A DNA stretch of 64,000 bases from Rhizobacter sp. AJA081-3 (GTDB lineage: Bacteria; Pseudomonadota; Gammaproteobacteria; Burkholderiales; Burkholderiaceae_C), in the NCBI RefSeq assembly GCF_017795745.1, contig NZ_CP059067.1, forward strand, positions 1,984,001-2,048,000. The letters are read 5' to 3'. Position numbers and translations under genes: made by a program. Each line of letters begins with the position of its first letter. Position 1 is the first letter of the stretch. This document shows positions 9,151 through 18,680 of this stretch, in pieces. The notes under the pieces were generated by a model. The model did not search any database. It had not been told where the DNA came from and was given only the letters and a program-made list of their open reading frames with translations.

Positions 9151-10086
9151 TCAGCGCGGCGGCAGCAGTCTTGCCGGGTCGACCGGCTTGCCCTGCCGGC
9201 GGATCTCGAAGTGCAGCAGCACCCGATCGGAATCGGTGGAACCCATCTCGGCGATCTTCTGGCCGCGGCGGACCGACTGGTCTTCCTTGACCAGCAGCGT
9301 CTGGTTGTGCGCGTAGGCCGTCAGGTAGGTGGCGTTGTGCTTGAGGATGACGAGGTTGCCGTAGCCGCGCAGGCCCGAACCCGCATAGACGACACGGCCC
9401 TCGGCGGCGGCGAGCACCGGGTCCCCGATCTTGCCGGCAATGCCCAGGCCCTTGCTCTTGCCTTCCTCGAACACGCTGGTGATCGGGCCGGACGCGGGCC
9501 AGATCCAGTTGATGTCGTCGTCGCCTTCACGGCCGGCCGCGGCGGCCGTGGTGGCGGCCGCAGGGAGGGTGGTGCTCGGCGAAGCTGTCGTCGGCGCCGC
9601 GCTGGCGGGCACCGGCGCGGGCTTGGCATCCAGCGGCCGCGTCTCGGCTTTCGCGCTGGTGATCGGCCGCGTCGACACGCCGGCGTCGGAGCCCGGTGGC
9701 ACCACGCGCAGCACCTGGCCGACCTCGATCACGTTCGGGTTGTCGAGGTTGTTCCACTTGACCAGGTCTTTCCAGTTCTGGCCGCTCTCCAGACCGACGC
9801 GGATCATCGTGTCGCCGGGCTTCACGGTGTAGTAACCGGGCTTGCCGGCGTTCTCGGCGCCGGGCAGCGGCTTGGTGGCATCGGCGGCGGGTTGCGCGGG
9901 CACGGAGCCCGGCGACGGCTGCGCCGACGCGATCGTCGGCGCACTGCGTGCGCCGACCGCACGATCTTCCACCGGTGCATGGTTCTTGCCCGACGCGCAG
10001 GCGCCGAGCAGAAGCGTCGCGACCAGCGCCGCGCCGATGCCCTGGATCCGTTGCGTCGAAAGAGGTCTCACCATCTGCTCATTCAT
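9151..10086 (-). CDS. nlpD: NlpD-type lipoprotein with LysM and LytM (M23) domains
   Basis: Outer-membrane lipoprotein that activates amidases for septal murein splitting. The signal peptide ends in the lipobox LLGAC (Cys30). A LysM domain (residues about 80-125, [10 protein letters not shown]..) binds peptidoglycan, a Pro/Ala/Thr linker follows, and the C-terminal LytM domain runs from about 205. The LytM domain lacks the zinc-binding His of active M23 enzymes (GLGIAGK instead of an H-x3-D motif), as in E. coli NlpD, so it should be a regulator and not an enzyme. Its ATG is 3 bases past the pcm stop, in the classical surE-pcm-nlpD-rpoS order. Confidence 0.93.
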   Translation of the reverse strand: MNEQMVRPLSTQRIQGIGAALVATLLLGACASGKNHAPVEDRAVGARSAPTIASAQPSPGSVPAQPAADATKPLPGAENAGKPGYYTVKPGDTMIRVGLESGQNWKDLVKWNNLDNPNVIEVGQVLRVVPPGSDAGVSTRPITSAKAETRPLDAKPAPVPASAAPTTASPSTTLPAAATTAAAAGREGDDDINWIWPASGPITSVFEEGKSKGLGIAGKIGDPVLAAAEGRVVYAGSGLRGYGNLVILKHNATYLTAYAHNQTLLVKEDQSVRRGQKIAEMGSTDSDRVLLHFEIRRQGKPVDPARLLPPR

Positions 10087-10089
10087 TCG

Positions 10090-10908
10090 TCAGCTACCGA
10101 GACCGGATTTTAGGGGCACGAACTTCACAGCTTCGTGAACACTGTGCTCGTACCCGTGTTCATGGCGATCCACCACCACAAGGACCTGCCGCTGCGAGCG
10201 AGGTTCCACGAGCGGCGCCACGAGTCGACCGCCGATGGCGAGTTGCTCCAGCCACGCAGGCGGCAATGCGTCACCGCCCGCAGCAGCGATGATGCTGTCG
10301 TAAGGCGCGTTCGGCGGATGGCCGCGCATGCCGTCACCATACACCAGACGCAGTTGCGTCAGGTTCAGCGGCGCGAGCAGCGCGAGGGCCTTCTCGTGCA
10401 GCGGGCGCAGCCGTTCGACGGAGATCACCTGCCGCGCCAACCGCGCGAGCAGCGCGGCCTGGTAGCCGCAGCCGGTACCGATCTCCAGGGCCTTGCCGAG
10501 CGAGCTGCGGCTTCGTGCCGCGGCGCCGCCCATCAGCAACTCGAGCATGCGACCGACCACCGAGGGCTTGGAGATCGTCTGCCCGTGGCCGATCGGCAGG
10601 CTGGTGTCTTCATAGGCCTGTGTGGCCAGCGCGCCATCGACGAACAGATGCCGAGGCACGCTGTCCAGGGCGGCCAGCACGGCTTCGTGATGCAGGCCGT
10701 CGGCATGAAGTCGCTGCACCATGCGCCGACGCACGTCGGCCGAGTCCAGCCCCAGGCCCGAAGGCGTGGCCACTCGGGCCGCATCGGCATGGGCCTGATG
10801 CACGGGCGCCTGCGGACGCAGCACGGGCGATCGGGATGCCACCGGGGCTTGGGCGACCTGGTCCAGGCGCAGGGGGAATCGCGAGCTTCGCGAGCCCGCA
10901 GCGCTCAT
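10090..10908 (-). CDS. pcm: protein-L-isoaspartate O-methyltransferase
   Basis: Uses S-adenosylmethionine to methylate L-isoaspartyl residues in damaged proteins, starting their repair. SAM-binding motif I is [16 protein letters not shown], preceded by the [10 protein letters not shown] substrate loop and followed by the YGDGMRG segment. The 272-aa product has about 60 extra N-terminal residues (Arg/Ala/Pro-rich) compared with the E. coli enzyme of about 208 aa; such extensions are common in Burkholderiales. The ATG at 10908 overlaps the surE stop as ATGA, so the start is well supported. Confidence 0.95.
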   Translation of the reverse strand: MSAAGSRSSRFPLRLDQVAQAPVASRSPVLRPQAPVHQAHADAARVATPSGLGLDSADVRRRMVQRLHADGLHHEAVLAALDSVPRHLFVDGALATQAYEDTSLPIGHGQTISKPSVVGRMLELLMGGAAARSRSSLGKALEIGTGCGYQAALLARLARQVISVERLRPLHEKALALLAPLNLTQLRLVYGDGMRGHPPNAPYDSIIAAAGGDALPPAWLEQLAIGGRLVAPLVEPRSQRQVLVVVDRHEHGYEHSVHEAVKFVPLKSGLGS

Positions 10909-11681
10909 GGCGCCGTCCCGGCCGCCCACGCGCGCCATGCCGGCACCGCCGCATGGTCGGTCAGGTCCACCTGCAGCGGCGTGACGGACACGGCCTCGTT
11001 CGCCACCGCATGGAAGTCGGTACCCTCGCCGCCTTCGCGGGCGTCGCCGGCCGGGCCGATCCAGTAGATCGTCTCGCCACGCGGGCTGGTCTGCTGGATC
11101 ACCGGTTCGCTCGCATGGCGGCGACCGAGTCTGGTGATCACACGCGGCAGGCGGTCGGCATCGGCGCGGTTGGGGATGTTCACGTTGAGCAGCCAGGCGG
11201 CGCCGGCCGGCGGCTGCCGCAGCACCTGCTCGATGACACTGCGTGCCACCCGCGACGCGGCATCGAGATGCGCCCAGCCCTTCTCGACCTGCGAGAAAGC
11301 GATGGCCGGTATGCCGAACAGGAAGCCTTCCATCGCCGCGGCCACCGTGCCCGAATACAGCGTGTCGTCGCCCATGTTGGCGCCGTTGTTGATGCCCGAG
11401 ACCACCAGGTCGGGCCGGTGCGGCAGCAGGCCGGTCAGCGCCACGTGCACGCAGTCCGATGGCGTGCCGTTGATGTAGCGGAACGTCTTCACCACATCGC
11501 CATGCCCGTGCCGGGCCGGGTACACCGACAGCGGCCGTGTCAGCGTGAGCGAGTTCGAGGTGCCGCTGGCGTTCTGCTCGGGGGCCACCACGTCGATCTC
11601 GCCGAGTCCGGCACAGGCCTGCACGAGGGCGGCGATGCCGGGAGCGAGGTAACCATCGTCGTTGGCGATCAGGATGCGCAT
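10905..11681 (-). CDS. surE: 5'/3'-nucleotidase SurE
   Basis: Metal-dependent nucleoside monophosphatase and exopolyphosphatase linked to stationary-phase survival. The product of 258 aa begins [16 protein letters not shown], with the paired Asp (residues 8 and 9) that bind the metal, and continues with the conserved [10 protein letters not shown] and [11 protein letters not shown] segments. First gene of the surE-pcm-nlpD-rpoS run, all stress-related, each separated by overlap or a few bases. The gene diverges from the quinone oxidoreductase with a 90-base gap. Confidence 0.95.
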   Translation of the reverse strand: MRILIANDDGYLAPGIAALVQACAGLGEIDVVAPEQNASGTSNSLTLTRPLSVYPARHGHGDVVKTFRYINGTPSDCVHVALTGLLPHRPDLVVSGINNGANMGDDTLYSGTVAAAMEGFLFGIPAIAFSQVEKGWAHLDAASRVARSVIEQVLRQPPAGAAWLLNVNIPNRADADRLPRVITRLGRRHASEPVIQQTSPRGETIYWIGPAGDAREGGEGTDFHAVANEAVSVTPLQVDLTDHAAVPAWRAWAAGTAP

Positions 11682-11771
11682 GGCCGCATTGTAGGGACGC
11701 GTCGCCTCGGAGACGGGAGGGATTCGGCGCCCTGCGTATCATGCGCCGCCACCCATCCCGCGGAGAGCGAC

Positions 11772-12749
11772 ATGCATGCCTGGCTGTGCGAGAACCCGAC
11801 CGGCGTCGACGCCGTGGCCTGGAAGGAATTGCCGACGCCCCGGCCCGGGCCGGGCGAGGTGCTCATCGCCATCAAGGCGGCGAGCCTGAACTTTCCCGAC
11901 CTGCTGATCGTGCAGAACAAGTACCAGATGAAGCCGCCGCTGCCCTTCGTGCCGGGCTCGGAGTTCGCCGGCGTGATCGAGGCGGTGGGCGACGGCGTGC
12001 ACCACCTGAAGCCGGGCCAGGCGGTGGCGGCGTTCTCGGGCACGGGTGGGTTCGCCACCCATGCCTGCGTGAATGCCGCCGTCGTGATGCCTTTGCCGCC
12101 GGGCTTCGCCTTCGACGATGCCGCCGCCTTCGTGCTGACCTACGGCACCACGCACCATGCGCTGGTCGACCGGGCGGCTCTGAAGCCTGGCGAGACCTTG
12201 CTGGTGCTCGGCGCAGCCGGGGGCGTGGGCACGGCCGCCATCCAGGTCGGCAAGGCCGTGGGTGCGCGCGTCATCGCGGCGGCCTCCAGCGACGAGAAGT
12301 GCGCGCTGTGCCGCGAGATCGGCGCCGACGAGACGATCAACTACACGGGCACTAACCTGCGCGATGCGCTGAAGGCGATGACCGGCGGCAAGGGACCTGA
12401 TGTGGTCTACGACCCGGTGGGCGGCGACCTCGCAGAACCGGTGTTCCGTTCGATCGCGTGGCGAGGCCGTTACCTCGTGGTGGGTTTCGCGCAGGGCGGC
12501 ATCCCGAGTCTGCCGCTGAACCTGGCGCTGCTCAAGGGGGCCTCGATCGTCGGCGTGTTCTGGGGCGAGTTCGCCCGCCGCGAGCCGCAGGCCAATGCAC
12601 GCGCGCTGGGCGAACTGGCGCAGTGGTATGCCCAGGGCAAGGTCAAGCCGGTGATCGACCAGCGCCTGCCGATGAGTGCCCTGCCCCAGGCCTTCGCGCG
12701 CATGGGCACCCGTCAGGTGCGCGGCAAGCTCGTGCTGGTCAACGACTGA
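11772..12749 (+). CDS. NADPH:quinone oxidoreductase family protein (zinc-free MDR)
   Basis: Medium-chain dehydrogenase/reductase of 325 aa, quinone oxidoreductase type. The GroES-like N-terminal half carries LNFPDLLIVQNKYQ and PGSEFAGVI; the Rossmann half has LGAAGGVGTAAIQ for NADPH binding. It lacks the cysteine cluster and catalytic Cys/His of zinc alcohol dehydrogenases, which places it with quinone or crotonyl-CoA-type reductases. The ATG at 11772 follows a GGAGAG Shine-Dalgarno-like sequence, and a TATCAT hexamer about 35 bases upstream may be its -10. Single gene by position; physiological substrate unknown. Confidence 0.88.
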   Translation: MHAWLCENPTGVDAVAWKELPTPRPGPGEVLIAIKAASLNFPDLLIVQNKYQMKPPLPFVPGSEFAGVIEAVGDGVHHLKPGQAVAAFSGTGGFATHACVNAAVVMPLPPGFAFDDAAAFVLTYGTTHHALVDRAALKPGETLLVLGAAGGVGTAAIQVGKAVGARVIAAASSDEKCALCREIGADETINYTGTNLRDALKAMTGGKGPDVVYDPVGGDLAEPVFRSIAWRGRYLVVGFAQGGIPSLPLNLALLKGASIVGVFWGEFARREPQANARALGELAQWYAQGKVKPVIDQRLPMSALPQAFARMGTRQVRGKLVLVND

Positions 12750-12856
12750 GCGATCGATTCGGGTACTTTGTCACACACGGACATTCCACGAGACGGAGTG
12801 CGCTAACATCCATCGCAAACAAGACAACGGCTGAATCAGGCCGGGCCGGGTGGAGC

Positions 12857-13585
12857 ATGTCAGTCAAAGTCCTTATCCTCGAAGACAACCCCGTCGCGCG
12901 CAGTTTCCTGTGCCGCGTGGTGCGTGAGAGCTTCAGCGACGCGATCGCCATCACCGAAGCCGGTGACCTGGAGAGTGCGCGTCGTCACATCGGCCCGCTC
13001 GGCCGGCAGGAGCCTGCCGACCCGTTCAAGCTGATCCTGGTCGATCTCGAACTCCCCGATGGAAACGGCATGGAACTGCTGGCCGAGCTCGTCAAGTATC
13101 CGGCCACGAAGATCGTCACCACGCTCTATTCCGACGACGACCATTTGTTCCCGGCGCTGCAGTGCGGCGCCGACGGTTACCTGCTCAAGGAAGACCGCTT
13201 CGAGGTGCTGGTCGAGGAACTGCAGAAGATCGTGCGCGGGCAGCCGCCGCTGTCTCCCGCCATTGCCAGGCGCCTGCTGACGCACTTCCGCCAGGGCGCC
13301 GGCGCGGCGGTCGATAGCGGCCCGGCGCCGTTGAACTCCGGCTTCCAGAGCAGCCGCCCGATGCCCACGGGCCGCGGCGCACCGCTCGACCACGAACGCC
13401 TCACGCCGCGCGAGAGCGAGGTGCTGACGTACCTGAGCAAGGGCTTCACGATCAAGGAGATCGCGAACCTCATGGGCATCAAGTGGTTCACCGTCAACGA
13501 CCACATCAAGTCGATCTACAAGAAGCTCAACGTGTCCAGCCGCGCAGAGGCCGCCGTGCTGGCCAGCAAGCAAGGGCTGGTCTGA
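12857..13585 (+). CDS. NarL/FixJ-type response regulator
   Basis: Two-domain response regulator of 242 aa. The receiver domain shows the acidic pair EDN (9-11), the phosphoacceptor Asp63 in LILVDLELPDG, a Thr in VTTLYSDDD and Lys in LLKED. A linker of roughly 50 residues, Gly/Pro/Ala-rich, leads to a LuxR-type helix-turn-helix beginning LTPRESEVLTYLSKG and ending AEAAVLASKQGLV. It precedes, by 15 bases, a histidine kinase of the matching HisKA_3 class, so they are a likely partner pair. Target genes are not evident from the neighbourhood. Confidence 0.92.
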   Translation: MSVKVLILEDNPVARSFLCRVVRESFSDAIAITEAGDLESARRHIGPLGRQEPADPFKLILVDLELPDGNGMELLAELVKYPATKIVTTLYSDDDHLFPALQCGADGYLLKEDRFEVLVEELQKIVRGQPPLSPAIARRLLTHFRQGAGAAVDSGPAPLNSGFQSSRPMPTGRGAPLDHERLTPRESEVLTYLSKGFTIKEIANLMGIKWFTVNDHIKSIYKKLNVSSRAEAAVLASKQGLV

Positions 13586-13600
13586 CACCGGCAGATCGCC

Positions 13601-15889
13601 GTGGCGCAGCACGGTCCGTCGGCGCGTAGATCCCGGCCCATGGCGGCCGCAGGCCCCCAGAGCACCCTCGGCCCGGCTGACACCATCATCGAGTCGAGCT
13701 TCGGCGAGCGCGTTTCGCTCAGCGGCAGCCCGCTGTCGCGCTGGATGGGCTGGCGCCTGCGCATGCTGGTTCTCGCCGCGCTGATCGGCTGCCTCGGGCT
13801 CTTTCTCGTCACCCGCATGATGGCGGGGCTGCCCCGCATCGATGCCAGCTGGCGCCCCAATGCGCAAGGCCTGGTCGAGCTCGCGCGCGCTGCCGATCCG
13901 GCGCTGGCGCCGCTCGTCGGCCAGGTGCTTGTCGCGGCGCAAGCGGATGGTCGCACTGTCGAGGTCAGGGACGCGCTGACGCTGCAGCGATCCGCCCGCT
14001 GGGTGATCGACGACGAGATGCGGGCGCGGCACCACCTGATCCACGAAGACCTCGACAGCGTGCTCTCGCAGGCGACCGTGCGCTTGGCCTTCGCGGACGG
14101 CCGCAGCGTACTCGTACAACCGATGCCGCGCGGTTTTGCAGGGCTGCCGGCGATGTACTGGTTGCTGTGCGGGCTCGCGCTCCTGCTGTACCTCGTGGCC
14201 ATGGTCGTCCTGATGGCCAAGCCCAACGGCCGCAACCTGCTCTACGCTGTGCTGTCGTTGAGCCAGGCAGGCAACCTGGTGTTCATCGCCATCGAGTCCA
14301 CGCTCGATCTTGCGCTGCCGAACGCCTTCGCGCACCTCGATCTGCCGATGCGCGTGGGCTTCGACATGGTCACGGCCGCGGCCATCGTCAATGCTGCCTG
14401 CGTCCACCCGCGACGGTTGCCAGGTGGCACTGTCATCGCCATGGCTGCCTGGGCGGGCGCCATCGGTCTGACCTGGCTGGTGGGCACCGACAGGCTGCCG
14501 CACGGGTGGTGGTGGGTGCAGATCGCCGTGATGATCTACGGGCTGGTGATGGTGGGGCTGATGTCGTGGTCCTACGAGATTGAACCTCATCCCTTCGCCA
14601 CCGTGTTGCGCCGATTCGGTTTGGTCACGCTCGGGACATGGCTGCTGCTCACGACCGCGCTTGCCGCTGCAGTGGCGAATCCGGGGGTGCACCAGAACAT
14701 CGCCTCGGTAGGCTCGATGGTCTGGTACGTGTTCTTTGCTTCGCTGCTCTTGCTGGTGCCGTTCCTGTCTCGCTCACAGCAGATGATGCGCGAGTTCTCG
14801 ATGCTCGCAGCTGTCAGCACCGTGGCGACCTCGCTGGATCTGCTCTTCGTCGCGGTCTTCTCACTCGGTCAGTTCGCTTCGCTGACGCTGGCACTGTTCG
14901 TCTCGCTGGCGGTGTACTCTGGGGCGCGGCAGTGGATCCTGAATCAGCTGCTGGGCAGCAGCATGCTGACGACCGAGCGCATGTTCGAGCAGCTCTATCG
15001 CATTGCCCGCGAGGTGGAAGCCCATCCCGAACGCACGCCCGGGCTGCTGACGCAATTGCTGCGCGAGCTGTTCGAGCCCATGGAGGCCGTGCTCGTGGAA
15101 CGCAACGTGAGCGCCACCCGTGTGTCGGGCGACGGCTCTACGCTGATCGTCCCGGTTCCCGAGCTGGCGGGAGATGCCCTGCCGGCTGGCCGCTCCATCG
15201 TGATCCGTTTCGCCAATCGCGGGCGACGGTTGTTCACGCGCGAAGACGCGCGGCTGACCGACCGTGTCGTCGAACAGCTGCGGCGCGCCGTGGCTTTCGA
15301 CAAGGCTGTCGAGCAAGGGCGAAGCGAAGAACGCGCGCGGCTCGCCCAGGACCTGCACGACGACATCGGCGCGCGCTTGCTCACGCTCATGTACAAGGCG
15401 CAGTCGCCCGAGATGGAAGAGTACGTGCGGCACACGCTGCAGGACCTGAAGACGCTGACCCGTGGCCTGGCGGCGCCGAACCATCGCCTGTCGCATGCCG
15501 CCGCCGAGTGGAAGGCCGACCTGGCGCAACGGCTGACGGCGGCCCATGTGCAACTCGGGTGGGCCTTCGAGTCGGATGAAGACATCCTCCTGTCCGTGGT
15601 GCAGTGGTCGGCGCTGACGCGAGTCTTGCGCGAACTGGTCAGCAATGCCATCGCGCACGCACGGGCGACATGCGTCGATGTCGAGTTCACGCTGCGCTCG
15701 GGCCGGCTCGAGCTGATCGTCGGCGACAACGGCGAAGGCCGCAATCCGCGCGCCTGGTCGCATGGCCTGGGGCTGGGAGGCGTGCGAAAGCGGGTCAAGC
15801 AGCTCGGCGGCGAGGTCGAATGGCGCGAACTGGAGCCGCGCGGCATCGTCTGCCAGGTGACCCTGCGGGACTTTTCGCCGCCGCCTTGA
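13601..15889 (+). CDS. multi-span sensor histidine kinase (HisKA_3 / NarX-UhpB class)
   Basis: Membrane histidine kinase of up to 762 aa. One membrane segment near residues 50-72, a periplasmic stretch of about 105 residues, then about seven further hydrophobic spans up to residue 450, resembling 7TM-type sensors. A GAF-like region of about 100 residues follows, then the HisKA_3 phosphoacceptor in LAQDLHDDIGA (His586 counting from GTG) and an HATPase domain with LRELVSNAIAHA and GDNGEG. The start is uncertain: GTG at 13601, 15 bases after the regulator stop, or ATG at 13640; neither has a strong Shine-Dalgarno. The sensed signal is unknown. Confidence 0.87.
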   Translation: MAQHGPSARRSRPMAAAGPQSTLGPADTIIESSFGERVSLSGSPLSRWMGWRLRMLVLAALIGCLGLFLVTRMMAGLPRIDASWRPNAQGLVELARAADPALAPLVGQVLVAAQADGRTVEVRDALTLQRSARWVIDDEMRARHHLIHEDLDSVLSQATVRLAFADGRSVLVQPMPRGFAGLPAMYWLLCGLALLLYLVAMVVLMAKPNGRNLLYAVLSLSQAGNLVFIAIESTLDLALPNAFAHLDLPMRVGFDMVTAAAIVNAACVHPRRLPGGTVIAMAAWAGAIGLTWLVGTDRLPHGWWWVQIAVMIYGLVMVGLMSWSYEIEPHPFATVLRRFGLVTLGTWLLLTTALAAAVANPGVHQNIASVGSMVWYVFFASLLLLVPFLSRSQQMMREFSMLAAVSTVATSLDLLFVAVFSLGQFASLTLALFVSLAVYSGARQWILNQLLGSSMLTTERMFEQLYRIAREVEAHPERTPGLLTQLLRELFEPMEAVLVERNVSATRVSGDGSTLIVPVPELAGDALPAGRSIVIRFANRGRRLFTREDARLTDRVVEQLRRAVAFDKAVEQGRSEERARLAQDLHDDIGARLLTLMYKAQSPEMEEYVRHTLQDLKTLTRGLAAPNHRLSHAAAEWKADLAQRLTAAHVQLGWAFESDEDILLSVVQWSALTRVLRELVSNAIAHARATCVDVEFTLRSGRLELIVGDNGEGRNPRAWSHGLGLGGVRKRVKQLGGEVEWRELEPRGIVCQVTLRDFSPPP

Positions 15890-15908
15890 GCCGGCGCACT
15901 TCGCCATG

Positions 15909-15933
15909 AAAAAGCCGGGCACTGGGCCCGGCT
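15909..15933 (-). terminator. rho-independent terminator after tRNA-His
   Basis: Perfect 8-bp stem AGCCGGGC / GCCCGGCT with a 5-base loop. Read on the minus strand it is followed by TTTTT at 15913-15909. It lies 15 bases past the 3' end of tRNA-His. Confidence 0.85.
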
Positions 15934-15947
15934 GCTTCAAGATCTGG

Positions 15948-16024
15948 TGGGGTGGCTGATGGGACTCGAACCCACGACGACAGGAATCACAATCCTGGAC
16001 TCTACCAACTGAGCTACAGCCACC
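15948..16024 (-). tRNA. tRNA-His (GTG anticodon)
   Basis: Full cloverleaf on the minus strand: 7-bp acceptor GTGGCTG/CAGCCAC, D arm with AGCTCAGTTGGTAGAG, anticodon stem CAGGA/TCCTG around loop TTGTGAT (anticodon GUG), and T arm GTGGGTTCGAGTCCCAT. An extra G at position -1 (16024) pairs with discriminator C73, the identity feature of histidine tRNAs, and CCA is encoded at 15950-15948. It follows ppiD and ends in its own terminator. Confidence 0.97.
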
Positions 16025-16061
16025 GCAGAGCCGCAGATTATATCGGAGCCGGCGCCGCGCC

Positions 16062-17993
16062 TCAGCCGCCCGCCGCCGAACTGGCTGCCTTGGCCGCGGC
16101 CGGCGTGGTCTCCGCGCGGAAGCGTGTCTTCAGCGCTGCGAGGTAGGCCTGCCCTTCGGCATCGCCCCACGCTTGCCCGTACTGAGCCTGCAGGCGCTGC
16201 GGATCGCCAGCAGCCGGGTCTCGGCCCAGCACCTTGGCGATCTTGACCACCGCGTAGCCTTGCGCGGGGAGCTCAACCCCGACGAAGGCCGGCAGCTTGT
16301 CGCCCGGCGCACGCAGCGCCGCATCGACGACTTCACGCGCCACGTCGCGAGCCTGGCTGCGCGAGATGGTCACGGCGGCGCTGGGCATTGCCGTTTCCGG
16401 GGTCTTGCGCAGTTCAGCCAGGCGCGCCTCGCCTTCCTTGCGGGCCAGGTCGGCCGCCTGCTTCGCGGCGACCTTGTCGCGCACCATCGCCTTCACTTCG
16501 TCGAATGGCCGCTGATGCGCCGCGCTGTACTGCAACACGCGTCCAGAGGCCAGCTGGTTCGGCCCCACCTCGACAGCCTCTGTATTGCGCTTGTTCTTCA
16601 GCGCGTCGGTTCCGAACAAGGCCTCCAGGAACTTCGGGTTGGCCAGTGCGCCAGTGGCCCCTTGCGCCGGGCTGCGCTTGACGTTCGGCGCACTGCGCAC
16701 GTCCAGCTTGAACTTGTCTGCCGCCGGCTTCAGGCTGTCGGCCTGCTCGTAGACCATGTTGGTGAAGTCGACCGCCGCAGCGGCGAATCGTGTCTGCGCC
16801 TGCTGCTTCTTGGCCTCGTCCTCGATCTCGGCACGGACCTGCTCGAAGGTCTTCTTCTCGCCGCCGCGCGCGCCGGTCACCTGGATGACGTGGTAACCGA
16901 AATCGCTCTCGACCACGCCACTGATCTCGCCCTGCTTGAGCCCGAAGGCCGCGTCCTCGAACGGCTTGACCATGGCGCCACGGCCGAAGTAGTCGAGGTC
17001 GCCGCCGCGCTGTGCCGAACCGGGATCGTCGCTGTGCTTGCGCGCCAGGTCGGGAAAGCTCGCCGGCGTCTTCTTCACTTCGGCCAGCAGGGATTCGGCC
17101 TTGGCCTTGGCCTTCTCGCGTTCGGCTGCCGGCGCACTCTTTTCGGCCTTCAGGAGAATGTGGCTGGCGCGGCGCTCTTCGGGCGTCGTGTAGCGCTTCT
17201 CGTTCTCGGCGTAGTACTTGCGAAGTTCGTCTTCGGAAACGCTGATGCCCTTCTTGATGGCATCGAGGTCGAGAACGAGGTACTCGATCGAAGCCTGTTC
17301 GGGCGCCTCGAACTGCGCTGCATTCTCGGGGGCCTTGTAGTAGGCCTGGAGGTCGGCCTCGCTGGGGCTGACCTTCGCCAGGTAGTCCTTCACGTCGAAG
17401 CGCTGCACCTGGATCTCGCGCTGCTGCAGCAGCGCGTCGAACGCCGCGCCGCTGGTGCCGGCCGTGCCGAAGGCGGTCGCGCTGACGCCTTGAAGCACCT
17501 GGCGCTGCGTCATGTCCTGGCGCATGCGTGCCTCGAACATTTCCGGGCTCATGCCCTGCGCCTGCAGCAGTGCCTTGTAGGCATCTTCGTCGAAAGTACC
17601 GTCGGGCTTCTTCAGCGAGGCGAGTTGAGGGATCGCCAGCAGTTCGCGCTTCAGCCGTTCGTTGCTCGTCATCAGGTGCAGCTTGTCGGCCGCGGTGATG
17701 AGCACGCGATCGCGCACCAGGCCGTCGAGCACCTGCTGCTTCATCTCCGGCGTGTCGAACAGCTTGGCGTCGATGCCGGGCATCTGCCGGCGCACGCGCT
17801 CCACCTGCTCGCGTTGTGCTGCGTCCCACTCGGCTTGCGTGATGTCGTGGCCATCGACCTTGGCCACCGGGGTGTTCTCGCCGCCGCTGAAGCGGCTGTA
17901 TCCCTGGATACCGAAGAACACGAAGGACGGAAAGATCAAGAGCACCAGGATGAACTGCAACAGCCGGGTGTGCTTGCGGACGAAATCGAACAT
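16062..17993 (-). CDS. ppiD: peptidylprolyl isomerase PpiD (SurA-like periplasmic chaperone)
   Basis: Inner-membrane-anchored periplasmic folding factor of 643 aa that sits near the Sec translocon. An N-terminal anchor (residues about 12-32, [18 protein letters not shown]) is followed by a SurA-type N-terminal chaperone region, and a parvulin domain at roughly residues 235-365 with ASHILL at its start, [10 protein letters not shown], and [10 protein letters not shown] at its end. A second, degenerate C-terminal portion completes it, as in the family. The hupB - tRNA-Val - ppiD neighbourhood matches the hupB-ppiD adjacency seen in proteobacteria. Confidence 0.94.
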   Translation of the reverse strand: MFDFVRKHTRLLQFILVLLIFPSFVFFGIQGYSRFSGGENTPVAKVDGHDITQAEWDAAQREQVERVRRQMPGIDAKLFDTPEMKQQVLDGLVRDRVLITAADKLHLMTSNERLKRELLAIPQLASLKKPDGTFDEDAYKALLQAQGMSPEMFEARMRQDMTQRQVLQGVSATAFGTAGTSGAAFDALLQQREIQVQRFDVKDYLAKVSPSEADLQAYYKAPENAAQFEAPEQASIEYLVLDLDAIKKGISVSEDELRKYYAENEKRYTTPEERRASHILLKAEKSAPAAEREKAKAKAESLLAEVKKTPASFPDLARKHSDDPGSAQRGGDLDYFGRGAMVKPFEDAAFGLKQGEISGVVESDFGYHVIQVTGARGGEKKTFEQVRAEIEDEAKKQQAQTRFAAAAVDFTNMVYEQADSLKPAADKFKLDVRSAPNVKRSPAQGATGALANPKFLEALFGTDALKNKRNTEAVEVGPNQLASGRVLQYSAAHQRPFDEVKAMVRDKVAAKQAADLARKEGEARLAELRKTPETAMPSAAVTISRSQARDVAREVVDAALRAPGDKLPAFVGVELPAQGYAVVKIAKVLGRDPAAGDPQRLQAQYGQAWGDAEGQAYLAALKTRFRAETTPAAAKAASSAAGG

Positions 17994-18125
17994 CGGGAGC
18001 CTCTATCGACGGCGGTGAAGTCCAGATGCAACAAAGGCGAACCTGGGTTCGCCTTGGTGTCTGGTGAGCTGCCGGGATTCTATCGCAGGCCTCTGGGGCC
18101 GACGTCACGGGCCCGAAGGGGCCTT

Positions 18126-18201
18126 TGGTGGGTGCTGAGGGGCTCGAACCCCCGACCTACGCCTTGTAAGGGCGCCGCTCTACCAACTGAGCTAAGCACC
18201 C
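18126..18201 (-). tRNA. tRNA-Val (TAC anticodon)
   Basis: Cloverleaf on the minus strand: acceptor GGGTGCT/AGCACCC, D arm TAGCTCAGTTGGTAGAGC, anticodon stem GCGCC/GGCGT around CTTACAA (anticodon UAC), T arm CGGGGGTTCGAGCCCCT and encoded CCA. It sits 20 bases after the hupB stop and 132 bases before ppiD on the same strand, so it may be processed from the hupB transcript. Confidence 0.97.
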
Positions 18202-18221
18202 GCAGCGTGCCGAGCACGCCC

Positions 18222-18494
18222 TCAGTTCAACGCGTCCTTGAGGGCCTTGCCCGGACGGAACTTCGGCACCTTGGCAGCCTTGATCTTGATCGTGGCGCCG
18301 GTGCGCGGATTGCGGCCACTGCGTGCGGCACGCTTGCCGACGCTGAACGTGCCGAAGCCGACCAGCGAGACGCTGTTGTTCTTCTTCAGCGTCGACTTCA
18401 CGCCGCCGATCATGGCCTCCAGGGCGCGCGTGGCAGCTGCCTTGGAGATATCCGCCTGACGGGCGATGTGCTCGATCAATTCAGACTTGTTCAC
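18222..18494 (-). CDS. hupB: DNA-binding protein HU
   Basis: Nucleoid protein HU of 90 aa, which bends DNA and acts as a dimer. The sequence begins with [11 protein letters not shown] and carries the VGFGTFSVG turn, the beta-arm GRNPRTG tip and the [13 protein letters not shown]-terminus. The start codon is GTG at 18494, preceded by a GAGAGGGGGAAG Shine-Dalgarno region. A consensus-like promoter lies about 90 bases upstream. Followed by tRNA-Val and ppiD. Confidence 0.97.
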   Translation of the reverse strand: MNKSELIEHIARQADISKAAATRALEAMIGGVKSTLKKNNSVSLVGFGTFSVGKRAARSGRNPRTGATIKIKAAKVPKFRPGKALKDALN

Positions 18495-18580
18495 GGGTCT
18501 TCCCCCTCTCTAAAGGTTTCTCGAACGGAATTCGGTGGGTGTCTGGCGCGCGCTGTGTCTCGGTACGCCCGGCGCGGGTC

Positions 18581-18609
18581 ATTACAAGCCGTGCCCCTGA
18601 GGCTGTCAA
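18581..18609 (-). promoter_or_regulatory. sigma-70 promoter of hupB
   Basis: On the minus strand a perfect -35 TTGACA (18609-18604) is separated by exactly 17 bases from -10 TGTAAT (18586-18581). This predicts a start near 18574 and a leader of about 80 bases before the hupB GTG. It is the best -35/-10 pair found in the window, as expected for an abundant protein. Confidence 0.8.
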
Positions 18610-18680
18610 GGGCGGATCGGGATTCTATGCGCAATCATTTGCATCGCTGGCGCGGCGCGCAGACGTCGCCGTGCAGGTCT

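Noticed and set aside
12860-14692. A 610-codon minus-strand frame opposite the response regulator and kinase
   Set aside because: His/Arg/Gln-rich shadow of the two-component genes with no domain.
18628-18645. ATGCGCAATCATTTGCAT as a Fur box
   Set aside because: Only a partial palindrome, with poor match to the iron-box repeat, and no iron gene adjacent.
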